Notes under the pieces: model-generated | What the model was told of the DNA's origin: nothing | The model's input: only the letters and a program-made list of their open reading frames with translations | Database searches by the model: none | NCBI RefSeq assembly: GCF_018446385.1 | Contig: NC_056000.1 | Coordinates: 33,393,511-33,457,510, forward strand | Direction of reading: 5' to 3' | Origin: Zingiber officinale | Lineage: Eukaryota; Streptophyta; Magnoliopsida; Zingiberales; Zingiberaceae | Length of the DNA: 64,000 bases | Translations under genes and position numbers: made by a program | In this document: positions 1 to 12,219 of the stretch, piece after piece | Position numbering within the stretch: the first letter of the stretch is position 1 | Layout: each line of letters opens with the position of its first letter

Positions 1-19
1 TGACTAGAAAAAATTTCTT

Positions 20-680
20 GGTAAATGTTTCAATTGTGGTAAAAAAAAGTCATCACAAAAAAAACTGCAAGTACAAGAAAGAAATCATTGTCAGTAATGC
101 CAATGTTGTTGAAAAACACTAAGAAGAAATCCGTGCAATGATCTCAGAAATGGAAATTGATATGCTAACAGAAACCAACATGATTGCAACAAAGTCCAAT
201 AATTGGTAGCTTGATTATGGTGCTACCATTCATATTTACAACAACAAGTAATTATTTTCCTCATATTAAATTGAAAAGTAAGAACAAACTGTTCTCATGG
301 GGAATTATAATGCAGTGATGGTTGCCGAAAAAGGAATGGTGCAGATTAAATTTTCTTCTGAAAAGAAGATGACTTTGAACAAAGTCTACTATGTTCCTAC
401 CATTTGAAAAAATCTTGTATCTGCCAGTCTTATGTGTAAGAATGGACTTAAGGTTGTACTTGAGAGTAATACATGTATTGTATCAAAGAATGGGTCCTTT
501 GTAGGAAAATGTTATTTGTGCAAAGATATGTATAAGCTAAGTGTCAATGATAATAAAGCTATGAATTTTGTTTATTTTGTTGGCTCCTTTGATGTTTGAC
601 ATGCTCATTTAGCACACTTATATTTTAGATCTTTAAAATATATGTCTAAACATGATTTGATTAATTATAAAGATACAAAA
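20..680 (+). pseudogene. copia 0 gag knuckle / protease / pre-integrase remnant
   Basis: Near 25-80 a broken CCHC knuckle is visible (CFNCGKK, then SHHKKNC in a shifted frame across an A-run). Around 207-235 a W-x-x-DYGA motif matches the copia protease active site, normally D-S/T-G, so the serine/threonine is replaced by tyrosine. Around 595-665 HAHLAHLYFRSL matches the GAG-pre-integrase histidine region. Stops occur in all frames, so no product is expected. Confidence 0.6.
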
Positions 681-681
681 T

Positions 682-1398
682 ATGATAAATATGAAATTTG
701 TATACAAACAAAAAATAACTAAGAAGTCATTTTCAAAAGTCGAACGAAATACACAAATATTAGATATCAATCATGTTGATATTTGTGAGTATAATGGTGT
801 TTTGAATAGAGGAGGAAAAAAATATTTTATCACTTTCATTGACGATTATTCTAGATATACCAATGTATACTTGATTAGAACAAAAGATGAAATATTTGAA
901 AAGTTTAAACTTTTCAAGATTGAAGTTGAGAATCAAAAGGACAAAAAGATCAAAATGATTCAAAGTGATAGAGGTGGTGAATATCTTTTAAATAAGTTTG
1001 ATGCCTTTTGTGAAGAGCACGGTATTATTCACCAAAAGGCAACATCGTTTACTCCTAAATAAAATGGTTTGGCCGAAAGAAAAAAAAATAGAATTTATAT
1101 GGATATAATTAATTCAATACTTCTTAATGTTAAATTGTCTAATAACTTATGGGGAGAAGCTTTACTTACTGCCTGTCATATTCATAATAGAATTACTTTT
1201 ATAAAAACACATGTTTCTCCTTATGAAGTATGGCAAGGAAGAAAACTAAACTTGATGTATTTAAGGATAGAGAGTTGTTTAGCCTTCTATAGAGTACATG
1301 ATCCTAAATCATCAAAGTTAGGTGCAAGGGGAATTAAAAGTGTATTTATTAGTTATGCTGAAAATTCCAAAGTATATAGATTGTTAGCCTTAATGTAA
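682..1398 (+). pseudogene. copia 0 integrase core (broken)
   Basis: The reading frame 682-1062 continues past a TAA into 1069-1398. It shows the integrase signature D-I-C-E-Y then FIDDYSRYT, then QSDRGGEY, then NGLAERKK just after the stop. These supply the three acidic residues of the D-D-35-E catalytic triad that joins retrotransposon cDNA to host DNA. The stop lies where Q of the usual PQQNG motif would be (CAA to TAA). The C-terminal part includes the SPYEVW region typical of copia. Non-functional because of the stop and missing flanks. Confidence 0.85.
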
Positions 1399-1889
1399 TT
1401 GTGGAATCAAGAGATGTTGAATTTATCGAAAATAAACTCAGTTTGATTCTATTGATAGTTTGGAATCTAGTAATAACCAACCATGTGAACCTACTTCGGG
1501 TGCCTCCACTCAAAATAAAAGAAAAGAGTCTATGACATCTTTTGAACCAAGGAGAAGCCAACATGAAAGGAAAGAAAAGAACTTAGTATCAGAATTTATT
1601 TCATCTTAAGTTTTAACCTTTTTAGTTGAAGGAGATAGAAATGGTGTACTTAATAAATTACTTTTATTACTTAATATAGAGGAAAATCCAAAAATATTTA
1701 CCGAAGCGATGTTATCAAAGGATGCCTCCTTTTAGAGAGAGGTTGTGAATGATGAAATAAATTCAATAATATCTAACCAAACTTGGATTTTGGTTAACCT
1801 CGCTTTGGGATATAAATCGATAAGTAATAAATGAGTGTTTAGAAAAAAAGTACAATTGTGATGGGGCTATACAAACTTTTAAGGATAGA

Positions 1890-2330
1890 TTGGTAACGAA
1901 AAGTTTTAAGCAAAAATATGGTATAGATTATTTCGATACATATTCTCCAGTAGCTAGATTAACATTCATAAGAGTGTTATTTGCTATTACTTCAATTTAT
2001 AAGTTGCATGTATATCAAATGGATGTAAAGATAATCTTTTTGAATGGTTATTTAAATGAAAAATTTTATATGAAAATACCTAAAGGGTTTGTATTACTTG
2101 GAAATGAAAAGAAGGTTTACAAGTTGGTTAAATCACTTCATGGATTACAACAAGCTTCTAAACAATGGCATAAGAAGTTTGATCGTATTATTTTATCTCA
2201 TGATTTTAAACATAATAATGTTGATAAATGTATATATTCAAAATTCACAAATGATTTTGGAGTTATTTTATGATTATATGTTGATGACTTATATTTGGAG
2301 CAAATATGCAAGGTATAAATGATACTAAGA
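1890..2330 (+). pseudogene. copia 0 reverse transcriptase fragment
   Basis: The frame from 1890 contains YFDTYSPVARL, QMDVKIIFLNGYL and LVKSLHGLQQASKQWHKKF, the N-terminal fingers/palm motifs of copia RT. A stop follows just before the catalytic motif: around 2270-2290 the DNA still reads L-Y-V-D-D-L, the YVDD box, but across a stop. This polymerase copied element RNA into cDNA; the copy is dead. A frameshift in the thumb region separates it from the next segment. Confidence 0.85.
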
Positions 2331-2415
2331 AGTATCTAATCTCACAATTTAAGATACAAGATCTTGGTGAGGTAGATACTATCTTAGGTATAAAAGTCAT
2401 GAAAAATGGTGGGGG

Positions 2416-3240
2416 TTGCTCGTTGTGTCAATCTCATATATTGAGAAGATGCTTCTTAAATTCAATCACTTGAAATTTAAAGAAGCTAATACACCATATG
2501 ATACTATTATTAAATTACTAGAAAATTCTGGCAGAGCAGTAACACAACTAGAATATGCTAGTGTGATTGATAACCTTATGTATGATACACACTGCACAAG
2601 GTCAGACATAGCATTTACGGTGTGCAAAATATCAAGATTTATGAGTAACCCAAGTGTTGAACATTGGAATGCAATTGGGAGAATGCTTAGTTATCTTAAA
2701 AGAGCCATAAATTTGGGTTTGTCTTTCAATAATTTTCCTACGGTACTTGAAGGAAATTCGGATGCTAGTTGAATAACCAATATCTATGAAAATAAATCCA
2801 CAACTTGTTGGATTTTTACAATTGCTGGAGGTGTTGTTTCTTGAGCTTCTAAGAAACAAACATGTATAATTCACTCGACTATGGAAAGTGATTTTATAGC
2901 ACTTCTTGCTGCACACAAAGAAGCAAAATGACTGAGAAATTTGTTATATGATATTGAGTTGTGGCCTCAATCAGTGTGTTTTATTTCTTTATATTGTGAT
3001 AGTGAAGCTACATTATCTAAAGTATATAATAGAAAATATAGGTATATAAATTTGAAACATGAATATGTTAAACAATTGATAATAGATGGTATTGTCATTG
3101 TGATCTATGTTAGTACCAATTAGAACCTAGAAGATCCCTTGACAAAGGGTCTTTCAAGAGACTTAGTCAAGAAAACATCTAGTGGAATGAGACTGAAACC
3201 TTTTGAAATAATTACTGATGATGGTAACTCAACTATGTAG
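2416..3240 (+). pseudogene. copia 0 RT thumb and RNase H fragment
   Basis: The 2416-2772 frame covers the RT thumb and connection (SISYIEKMLLKF, MYDTHCTRSDIAFTVCKISR). Through stops at 2770, 2840 and 2930 the frame continues as RNase H (EGNSDAS, ENKSTTCWIF, STMESDFIALLAAHKEA) and ends near DPLTKGLSRDLV, the usual C-terminus of copia pol. RNase H removes the RNA template during reverse transcription. In-frame stops make it a pseudogene. Confidence 0.85.
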
Positions 3241-3734
3241 TAGTTGTACCACTATTCCATAGTTAAATGGGTAAGAATAAGTCACTGTTATGCGATTGGT
3301 TTGATATTGAAATACTCTACTAGTCTCTTCTAGGATGTTTGGTGTAAATAACTATATGGTTGAGGTTGAGTGCATACTCTTAATGAAGTTCAAGTCAAAT
3401 AGCTCAAGACATAATTTGAAACTTCACCTATTGAACATGAGAAATGGTGTCACTTCTAACAAGACCATGGTTCAATCTTGTAAATGTTCATGAATCCAAG
3501 ATCGAGCACAAGGCCATAATAGTGTTAAATAATTTGAACATATTTTGAAATTTAGGATAGTTCATATGTGGTGTATTTTCGGTATTTGTTTAGAGACGAA
3601 GCTCAATGCCAAGGCATATTATCGTCTTGCAAATGCTTTGATGTATTTCACTAATTGAAGGTTAAAATCGAAAGATACCTTCTTCAAGATATTATAATAA
3701 GTCTAAATGAAAATATTACAATCTAGTATGGGAT
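3241..3734. other. copia 0 3' non-coding region
   Basis: No coding signal is seen. The position directly after the pol C-terminus and the lack of any new element boundary suggest untranslated sequence between pol and the 3' LTR. A purine-rich TATGGGAT at 3728-3735 is the best candidate polypurine tract. Confidence 0.4.
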
Positions 3735-4658
3735 TGTAAGAAATTGTAATATATTTGAGAGTTTGAATTGAACCAATGTTTCTCTTGGTTAGATGATTTC
3801 ATCTACAACTTTGATAGTTAATTGAATGAAGAGGTGTCTGCATCTAGGGGTGTAATCGAATCGAGCCGAACCGAGCTCTTGAATATTTGAATTTGACGCG
3901 TTTATAATCAAGCCGAGCTCGAGATTTATTTAACGAATATATTCATGGTTCACGAGCTTTTATCGAGCTTAAACAAGCTTAATAAATATAAATTATAAAT
4001 TTAAATATTCATTTAAAACTAAATTATATATTTAAAAAATTATAATATTCTTATTAAAATTTATGATTTTATTCTAATAAATAAATTTAATATATTTGTC
4101 TATATATTTCATAAGTAGAGTGTAAAATATATAAATTCAATATTAAAACTATTATTTTTTTTATTTAAAAGTTGATTCATAAGCTTAACGAATATGATCA
4201 TGAGCTAATGAGCCGAATATTATGAAGCTTGAGTTTGGTTTGTTTATCTTAACAAGTCTCATTAAACGAGCTCAAATGAACTTTTATCGAATCGAGTTTC
4301 GAATAACTCATGAGCGATTTGGTTCATTTTCACCTCTATCTGCATCCATTGGTTTTAGACCCATTAATTCATGAAAATACACAAATTTCTCTATAAATAT
4401 TCAGATTTCTATAAATTTTTTTATGCTGTGGCAACTCAATATTTTTACTAGATATTGTGTTGAAGGATTATTGTATCTTGGCGGTAATGCCAATAAAATT
4501 CATTAGCAAAATTTGAGCAGTGAGGGCAAACAAAACCTTAAAGGAAAGTATTTCCATACACCTCAATCCAAGCATTTCAATACATCATAAATCAGTGTTC
4601 TCTATTTTTTTGGATCATTATTATCTTTAATTAATTAAACATTAACATGATAAAATAA
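3735..4658 (+). repeat. Probable 3' LTR remnant of copia 0
   Basis: A TGTAAG... start follows the PPT-like TATGGGAT, and a TATA-like TATAAATATT lies near 4391. The end is not identifiable and no 5' partner is in the window, so this is inferred from position only. It is interrupted by the hAT MITE. The tail 4580-4658 (TATT-rich) resembles repeats at 27870-28025 beyond the gypsy element. Confidence 0.35.
3845..4338. mobile_element. hAT-type MITE with 8-bp target duplication
   Basis: The 494-bp element starts TAGGGGTGTAATCGAA and ends ...TTCATTTTCACCTCTA, so the imperfect terminal inverted repeats read TAGRGGTG. It is flanked by identical 8-bp copies of TCTGCATC (3837-3844 and 4339-4346). An 8-bp duplication is the hAT hallmark. 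The interior is AT-rich without an ORF, so it is non-autonomous. Subterminal CGAGCC/GAGCTC-rich stretches occur at both ends. Confidence 0.85.
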
Positions 4659-4663
4659 ATATT

Positions 4664-6644
4664 TGTAACAACCCAATTTTCCCTATTTCGAGTTCCAAAT
4701 GTCCATAAAAATATTTGGAAATGCTTTTAAAATATTCTAGAGATTTTTAGAAATTTTTAGAGTATTTTTACGTAATTTTTGGAGGTCGTTTAGTATGTTT
4801 ACAAAAAGAAAGAAATTTTGACAAAAAGAGTTGAAGGCAAGGCTCGAACCCGACCTAACCGGACACAACCAACCAACTGGGCTGCGCACGCTTTGTTAAC
4901 TAAGTATGGGGAGAAATAAATTTAAAGCATAGATAGTAATTAATAATAACCCGAATTATAACTAAATGTTTAGGTTTTCTTTTCCCCAAAACCTAACTTC
5001 CCTCTCCTCTTGTTCTCGCGTGCGGCAGTGTCGGCGTTGCTTGGGCGAAGACGACGCCGAAATTAGGGTGGCGTTCCGGCGGCTGGCGAGCATTCTTCTT
5101 CAAGGGTTCTACACAAACCCAAGCTCCTCTCGGCAAGGCGAACGCACGGGCAGGAGAAGAGGCCGAGAATCCCAAGCCTTCGAACCCTAGGTCACCTTCC
5201 TCCGTCGGCTGTAAGTCATACAAGCAAGGGTAAGTACTACTCACCTGTAGTAGGAGTAGTTCCGAGTATTACTTTGATTTCTTGGCTTTTGGAATTGAAG
5301 TGGTATGGATTTTGAGATCTTTTGATTGCTGCCGTGAGCTCTTTGAGGGAGGATTGGGTTTTTGTTTGATGATACTGCTGTAAGAGAAGGGTTGGGGAAA
5401 TAGAAGGAGGAGATTTCTTAAGTTTTGTTCCTGATTGTGTGGAATTGCCATGGTTAGGGTCGTTGCTCAATTTTCTCTCCTTGCTGTCACAATGAACATG
5501 AGATGTTATGTGCCGTGTAGTGCTAGGTAGGTTGAATTCTTCAATTCTTCCATGCTTTGTGGAGATGCCATTTCCGGATTATGTATATGTATCCTTGGAA
5601 TTTAGTTTTGTTGCCAAGCAATGAGCATGAATTAGTTAGATACTTTCGTGGCTTAGTTTAGCATTTTAGCTGCAGATTTCTTGCTAAGATCTGAACAAGA
5701 ACAGCCCCTAGATTTCAGATCAGCTTTAGACTCTTCTTCTTGCTGGTTTACTAAGTAGGAGTGGTATTCTTTTGATATGCAGCCCTAAACTTGTTTATTT
5801 CTAGCAACCGGGCATGAAAACTTCTTTTCACAGCAGTAGAGTTTTATTCCAATGAGCATATTGCTAATTTTTCTATTAGTAAAACTTGAGTAGTATTGTT
5901 TAGTTTTTCCCTTTGCTATTGAACATGCATGATCGGACTTCATGTCCTATTTCTTTGCTATAGATTTAAGCATGAGCAGTAGTTGAATGTGTTTTACTTT
6001 CACAGCTTGATCTTCACAGTATGCTTAACTTGATTCCATTGCGTGTCTAGTAGTTAAATCTGTTTTTACAGCATGTTTAGAAAGCCTAAAATCACTTTCC
6101 TTTGCTCTATTATATGGCATGATTAGTAAGTTCAAAGTCACTCTCCTTGATTTGGTTTTATAACATGCTTAGAGGGTTCAAACTGATTTCCCTAGTGTAT
6201 TTGTATATAGCATGCTTAGTTAATTGTAATCTTATACCTGTTAAATACATTTACAGGACTCTAATAAGCTCTAATAAAAGAGTATGAGAAGTATGAGTAA
6301 AGAAAAGATTAGAGTCTAGTTAAAAGAGATAACTAGTAAATCTAAGTAAGAGGCTAGTACCCGACTTCCAAGGTTGTCATTAAATAAATCCAGGTGACCA
6401 ATTCCAAGGTCTTGGCCCTGGTAAGACCAAGGTCTTTACCTTATAGGACTAGAGGCTCGCTACCTCAGTCACTATTAGAGAGCGCACAAAACAAAGATGG
6501 TACTAAGCCTGGGCCCAAAGAAAAGAAAAGAAAAGAAAAGTTAAGAAAAAAGAAGAAAGAAAGAAGAAGAAAGTAAAAGATAGAAATTAAAAGATTAATT
6601 TCTATTACAAGGATATAGGAAATTGAAACAAGTTTTATGCTTAG
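4664..6644 (+). repeat. Gypsy 1 5' LTR, part 1
   Basis: Matches 24779 onward almost base for base. It lacks about 20 bp present in the 3' LTR near 24967 (loss between two ACCCG direct repeats). Contains a GC-rich leader-like stretch (4985-5200) and an AAAAG microsatellite (6516-6570). Ends at the CTTAG target (6640-6644). Confidence 0.95.
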
Positions 6645-6854
6645 TGTAATGACCCGCCTTCTAGTAACTAGGCTGTGAGGCCGATCGCTACATTATGCTG
6701 TGCTAAATTACTATTGCGAAAATCTGGATTGATTAAAATTTTGCTAAACTGATTACTGTAAAATCTGAACTTAATATTCTAGGTGTACCTAGGAGTTGTA
6801 CACATGCTAGGGAAGATAATCTATGCCTCTCGGATGACCTACTAACTGTAATCA

Positions 6855-7210
6855 GGCATTTCAATCGATCCATGGATCGATTGGCCTGTCGGATCGATCC
6901 AGTGATCGATCCAGCTTGATACTGGCACGGAGAAAAACTCTGGATCGGTCGACTGACCGATCCATAAACTATATTGCTTCTGTATGCGGCTGGATCGGTC
7001 TACCGACCGATCCAGGAGCACACCGACGGCCGGTTCGATCGATTCAGGGCTCACCGATCGGCCAACCGATCGAAGCTTCGTTTCGTTAGCATATGGATCG
7101 GTCGGTGACCGATCCATATCGACGCTAACTCGTCATGATCGATTAGCCACTGACCGATCCAAAGGGCACAACCCATTTCGATCGATCAGATCGATCCGTT
7201 TCGATTTCAA
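6855..7210. repeat. Array of GATCGATC-type palindromes in solo LTR X
   Basis: About a dozen inverted-repeat motifs of the form GGATCGGTC...GACCGATCC and GGATCGATCC occur in 350 bp, several as full hairpins such as the stem TGGATCGGTC/GACCGATCCA. No coding signal. The remainder of 7211-7922 is ordinary LTR sequence. Confidence 0.75.
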
Positions 7211-7922
7211 TCGTAACCCCGATTTCAACACTATTTCGTGCCCAAATCATACACATCAAGTCTATAAAAGCTAAAAACATTTCAACATGTATTAGCTAAC
7301 ATTTTAAACATGATATCATGCATGGTTCACTAATTCATGGCATTCAATATTCTAAGTGTGGAATAATAAGGTTCCGACAGTTAACTAATTTTGCTGAAAG
7401 TTCTAATGCATAAATAAAATTTGTTAGATCCCTCAGATCTTTTATTCCAAGTTCCTTCCACACACATCTTCATCGCATTGCCCTCCAGCCTCCGCTAGTC
7501 CATTTTCCCCTTACCTTTATCTGCAGTATAAGGAAAAAGTATCTGTAAGCTTAAAGCTTAGCAAGAAACCAGCTACCTCACAAAACATGCACACGATGCA
7601 ATTTATGTTTTGAAAACATGCCATTTGAAATACGTACTGAACGTAGATAAGCATGACATAGCAAAGTTACTAAGCACAAATACTGAAACATAGCATGCAT
7701 ATCAAAATCAAAGCATGGAGCTAACTCATGGTATCAATCAGGAAGAACTAAACTGAAACTGAACTAAACTAAGTTGATACTGAATTAAATCCTGATCACA
7801 TAGGTGACTGCGAGTTTTGAAAACTGTATACGTAAGTAGATTAAAATAATAATCATGCTGCTGAGGGCCCTGGCAACTGCACGTGTTGTGCGCGCATCCC
7901 TAGCTAGACCCGGGATTGCAAG

Positions 7923-10900
7923 TGTCACGCCCCGAGGGAGTCTCTGTCCGAATAAATTTCGGCAGCATCTCCCCTGTACAGCGGACAATCTGAAACTTTT
8001 CTACAAGCACTATATACCTCAGCCACATGCGGCTAGAATAATAAAAATAAAAGAAAACAACACCACGCAGTTAATATCAAATTCAGCAGTTAAAAATAAA
8101 GCAGCCCACTCGGCTGTACCAAAAACCAAAACACAAAACTGCTAGCCGGCTAGGCTTACACAACCAATAACAAATACAAAACACCACATAACAACATCAA
8201 CCCTCCAAAAATAAAACCAGAGTACAGAGCTAAACAAACTGATACATAAAACAAGTAAAACATACGTGAAACCGATAAGTCTTCTGATGTGACCCAGCAG
8301 ACAAGATGCTCCAAGCGACACCATAAATAACCTGGTACCGAAAAGATGTCAACGGGTGAGTTCAACAACTCAATAATACCAATGGACACGAGTAGTAAGA
8401 TATATCTAATAGAATAAACATGGAATACGCCTTCCTAATCATATATAGGAATACGAAACCGAAAGGTAACCGAGAAAGCAGTACTCACCAGAACTCCCAG
8501 ACAAAAGGGTCGTCAAAACGAAAGTGTCAATAATCACGTACGCAGTCAAAGTACGATCCAACCAAAATGCAGAACCAAACGCAAGAAACACAATCATAAA
8601 ATATAAACATCAATGCATATGATGCTAATGATGCGTCCTGGTCACCCCCGACGCTCACTCATCTCACACACAAACGGTGAGACCGAGTGGGTATGACAAC
8701 GTGCACTCTGTCGTCACTACTCCCGATAAGTGACCGAGTGGATGGGATCTGTCGTCCTGTCCCGTGACCCCAAATCATAAACGGGGAGCTCAATGCCTCA
8801 TCTCCCAGACACGATGACGGGAGGTATCTCACGGCCACGCCGAGTCACCGACCAACGGAGCCAACAGAGTCCACTGTCACGGCCATTACGTCTACACTAA
8901 ATGCCACGAGCCAAACAGAAGGAATCGATCGCCGGCCACTGGGTCACGTGACCAACGGAGCTAAACAGTAACCGCCACACACCGCCTCGATATACCACTA
9001 AACCACGAGTGGGGGTGAACTGGTAATGGGCTCAACCATAGTGGAGCCGATAATCGAACAAGATGCAATCACGATGCATGTCACTACGCATAACAAAAAC
9101 GATCAACATAACCATATCCATATATACAAATGGGTACTGGAAAAGCGATGGTCACATACCAAAATCTATAGTACATGGTCGATAGAATATCAAAACCTAT
9201 GTCCCGAACATAATAAGTATGGAATATCCCGATCGATAGAAAAATCCATATATACATAATATGGGTACCACAAGATCAAGGTCAACCCACGGATCTAGGG
9301 CATACAGTCCTATGGTATAGCAACCTAGATCCTAAACATATCTCCTTCCATAACATATGTACCAACAATATGCACATATCAAGAATCAAGGTCTAGGTAC
9401 ACGAATCATATATGATATACAAATAGGGGTACACAAGCCAGTCATGGCATAAAATCTAAGTATCAGACAATCTCAATACACATGACTGAAACCAAAAGTC
9501 CAGAACCTAGTCCTAACCTCAGTAAAACATGGTATGTCACTCATTCTAGAAACTAAGATACTCATGGTAATACAGTACTCATGGCAATAAATCACATGAT
9601 ATAAGCACGGATACGTCACATGCGATAAACCTAACATGCTATGGATATCAAACAGTGACATACCAAAGACAAACATATTCATTGCTTGTAGTTATAAAAT
9701 ACTATGCATATCCAAAGACAATATCATAAAAGATAAGTCAAGAGGTACCCGCCTCCAATGTAGACTGAGCTAATCAACATCTATGTCGAAGTGCTCGTCC
9801 CGAATCAACGTCCTGCAAATCACATGATTATAATTTAGCTAATTATATATGCAACAATTAGCTAAATCTCAACTCAACCTAATTAGGGAAAACCCTAATC
9901 AAATAACCCTTTAATCCCTTAATCTTTCCAAAACACTATACATCTAATAATCAATCCAATAAACAACAATCCGTCATTTTACTCCTAGCAATAACTTCAA
10001 CCTTAAAACTCACCAAATCTGATGATAATCACTGACGCCTCGTGATCAGAGTGTAGCCCACAGCTGGAAATCACCGGAGTGTCAACTGCTGCTGGAATTC
10101 AAGATCACCTTCACAGAACAACAAGCAATTGGATCCAACCTCTCCCTCCTTCTCTTCAATCCCGTAACCCCAATCAACAGCAAGGAACTCCAAGATCCGA
10201 TTCATTTCCCAAACTAGAACTGGAAAAGGATCACCACATGATGAACTAATAATTCACTGAATCAACAAAGGTAGCGCACCTACCTCCCAAACCACCGGCA
10301 ACCAGAGGAAAGAAATGAAATCGGCAACAGTGCCAAGGCACGAATCAAAGTAAATCCAGAGAAGTGGTGGTTGTTGGCTGTAGCAATCGGCCCAAAGTTC
10401 GCTGTGGTGGCTCTGTGCCGGCACGAAGGAAACCCTCCGGATCGGAAGAGGGTAGAGAGGAAGCGACGGCGCTATAGGGCAGAGACACGAGGCTCTCGGC
10501 TGCTGTGAAGACGGCGGTGGTGGCATCAGCTCTAGGGCACGACACTGGGAGGAGAATCCCCGGCGATAGTTGGCTGCTCAAGCAAGGAACAAGGCGGCGA
10601 TCAGCCGGCTAGGGCAGGAAAAGAAGGGCAGTGGCGTCGCGTCGGCCAGAGGAGAGGAAGAGGTCGTCGGCGGGGCGCTAGGGCACGGCGACGACGCTGG
10701 ATTCCTGTGGCCGGTGATCAGCGCGCAGCTTGGCATGGATGAGGAGGAGAGAAAGGAACTGCCTCGGAGCAGTTTTGGCACAGCACAAAATTCACGGGGG
10801 AAGAAGGAAGGCTCGCGAGTTGATTAGGGAATTCGGGGGAAAAAGAAACGGGGAAAAAGAATAAAAGAAAAGAAAATAAAAAGAAAAAGAAATACAACTT

Positions 10901-11054
10901 TTCCTCGCTTAAATAGGTAGCCTAAACAGGCTTTCCCGGACTCTGTTTTCATCCTCGTAAATTCGTCCCTACGAGCTCCGAAAAATTCCTGAAAAATTTC
11001 AAAAAATTCCGAAAAATTCCCTTATCATTATTCGCCATTTTTCGGTATTTTACA
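7923..11054 (-). mobile_element. Solo LTR Y (gypsy-like), nested in solo LTR X
   Basis: Exact 5-bp TSD GCAAG at 7918-7922 and 11055-11059. On the minus strand it runs TGTAAAATACCG...GGGGCGTGACA. At 3132 bp without retroviral coding, a solo LTR is the simplest reading. Minus-strand TATTTAAG near 10911-10920 is a TATA candidate, with a GC-rich leader-like stretch downstream (10250-10830). Small frames within that leader lack any recognisable domain. Confidence 0.75.
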
Positions 11055-11232
11055 GCAAGTTCCAAATCTAGTAGGGTTTACTAGGTTATCTGAACCTAGG
11101 GACGACTGTGGGAGTCCAACCCAATGGATATCTGATCCTGTACAGTGCCACTGCTGAAAATAAAATACTGAATAGCTGTACTGTTTTATTCAACCGTTTC
11201 TAGGTTATCTGAACCTAGAGCTAGGTTGTCTG

Positions 11233-12203
11233 TGTAGGACCGTTGGATTCGATAGAGGGGGGGGTGAATATCGATTCGAGAAAACAAGAGTTTAAGCGCA
11301 GCGGAAAAAGATAAAGTAGACACAAATATTTTTACTTCGTTCGGAGCCTGTGACGACTCCTACTCGAAGGCCCGTGGTCCTTGACCACTTTCGTTGGGAA
11401 ATTACTAGCAGATCGAAATATGATTACAGAAAAAGTACAGGAGATGCTAGTAATAATAAAGCAATACCGACAAAGAAAAAATTAAACAAAAACCGGAAGA
11501 GCACTTTTGTCGGAGCGTCGTTGACGTCGCACTTGAACGTCGAGCAGCCAGATCAGCAGAAGAGTTCTCAGTCAAAGTTGATTCTGAAGCTCCTGTCTGG
11601 GGCTTCTTTTTAATGCCTCCGGGTCCCTCCATGCCTCAGAGTCGTATCCGCCAATTTGATCATCATGTGGGCACCTCTAATAAGCCTCCGGCGCCTCTCA
11701 GCGTCGATCCAAGGCGCCTCTGACATTGTTCATCCGAAGCCACTTTTGCATTTCACCTTGCAAAACAAGAGTTAGTCCACATAATAAAATATAACTTGTA
11801 AAATATAGTTAGCACAATAATAAAAGAGAGTTATGACTTAGATTTGTCTTTCCGAGACTGGAATCTAGTCATGATCTCGACTTAGACATCCAAATGGATC
11901 TGACGACGCCTAATGTCCCTTCCGGACGCGTCCTCAGTCACTCTCCTCCAGTGACTTACCTCACTTACCGCCTGAGGTCGACCTGATGGGCAGTCATGAT
12001 CCTCTAAACGGTAGCTCGACCTCATGAGACTAGGTACTTGCACATATCACATCTCGCTAATTCCTATACAACTTCCCTTTCCTTTCAGACTTACTTGACA
12101 TTAGCGTGACTTTTCCAAGGACACTTGACTGTCATTCTAACTTACTTTTCTTGACCTGTTTGTCATCAAACTTCTTGGAAAGTTAGTGCTACCCGCACCA
12201 ACA
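11233..12203 (-). repeat. Copia 1 3' LTR (left)
   Basis: 971 bp. The R/U5-side 370 bp (11233-11600) nearly equals 17860-18210 of the other LTR, but the U3 side differs: no hairpin array and a different palindrome cluster (two GGCGCC sites, 11680-11720). Confidence 0.9.
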
Positions 12204-12219
12204 ATCTCCCCTTTTTGAT
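12204..12219 (-). other. Copia 1 polypurine tract
   Basis: The minus strand reads AAAAAGGGGAGATT directly before the LTR start TGTTGGTG, the usual SIRE-type plus-strand primer. Confidence 0.8.

Larger units (their letters stand above)
1..3240 (+). mobile_element. Copia 0: decayed Ty1/copia internal region, 5' end outside window
   Basis: Translation in several frames gives the copia order: CCHC knuckle remnant, protease, pre-integrase, integrase, reverse transcriptase, RNase H. This order with integrase before RT is diagnostic of Ty1/copia. Numerous stops and frameshifts show a long-dead copy. Base composition is AT-rich like other old copies here. The 5' LTR and most of gag lie upstream of the window. 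Confidence 0.9.

Noticed and set aside
4966..5190. 74-codon frame, also present at 25100-25324
   Set aside because: Both copies are the same LTR leader; presence in both reflects LTR duplication, not selection, and no domain is seen.
10570..10827. 85-codon frame in solo LTR Y
   Set aside because: GC-rich LTR leader with open frames on both strands and no domain.
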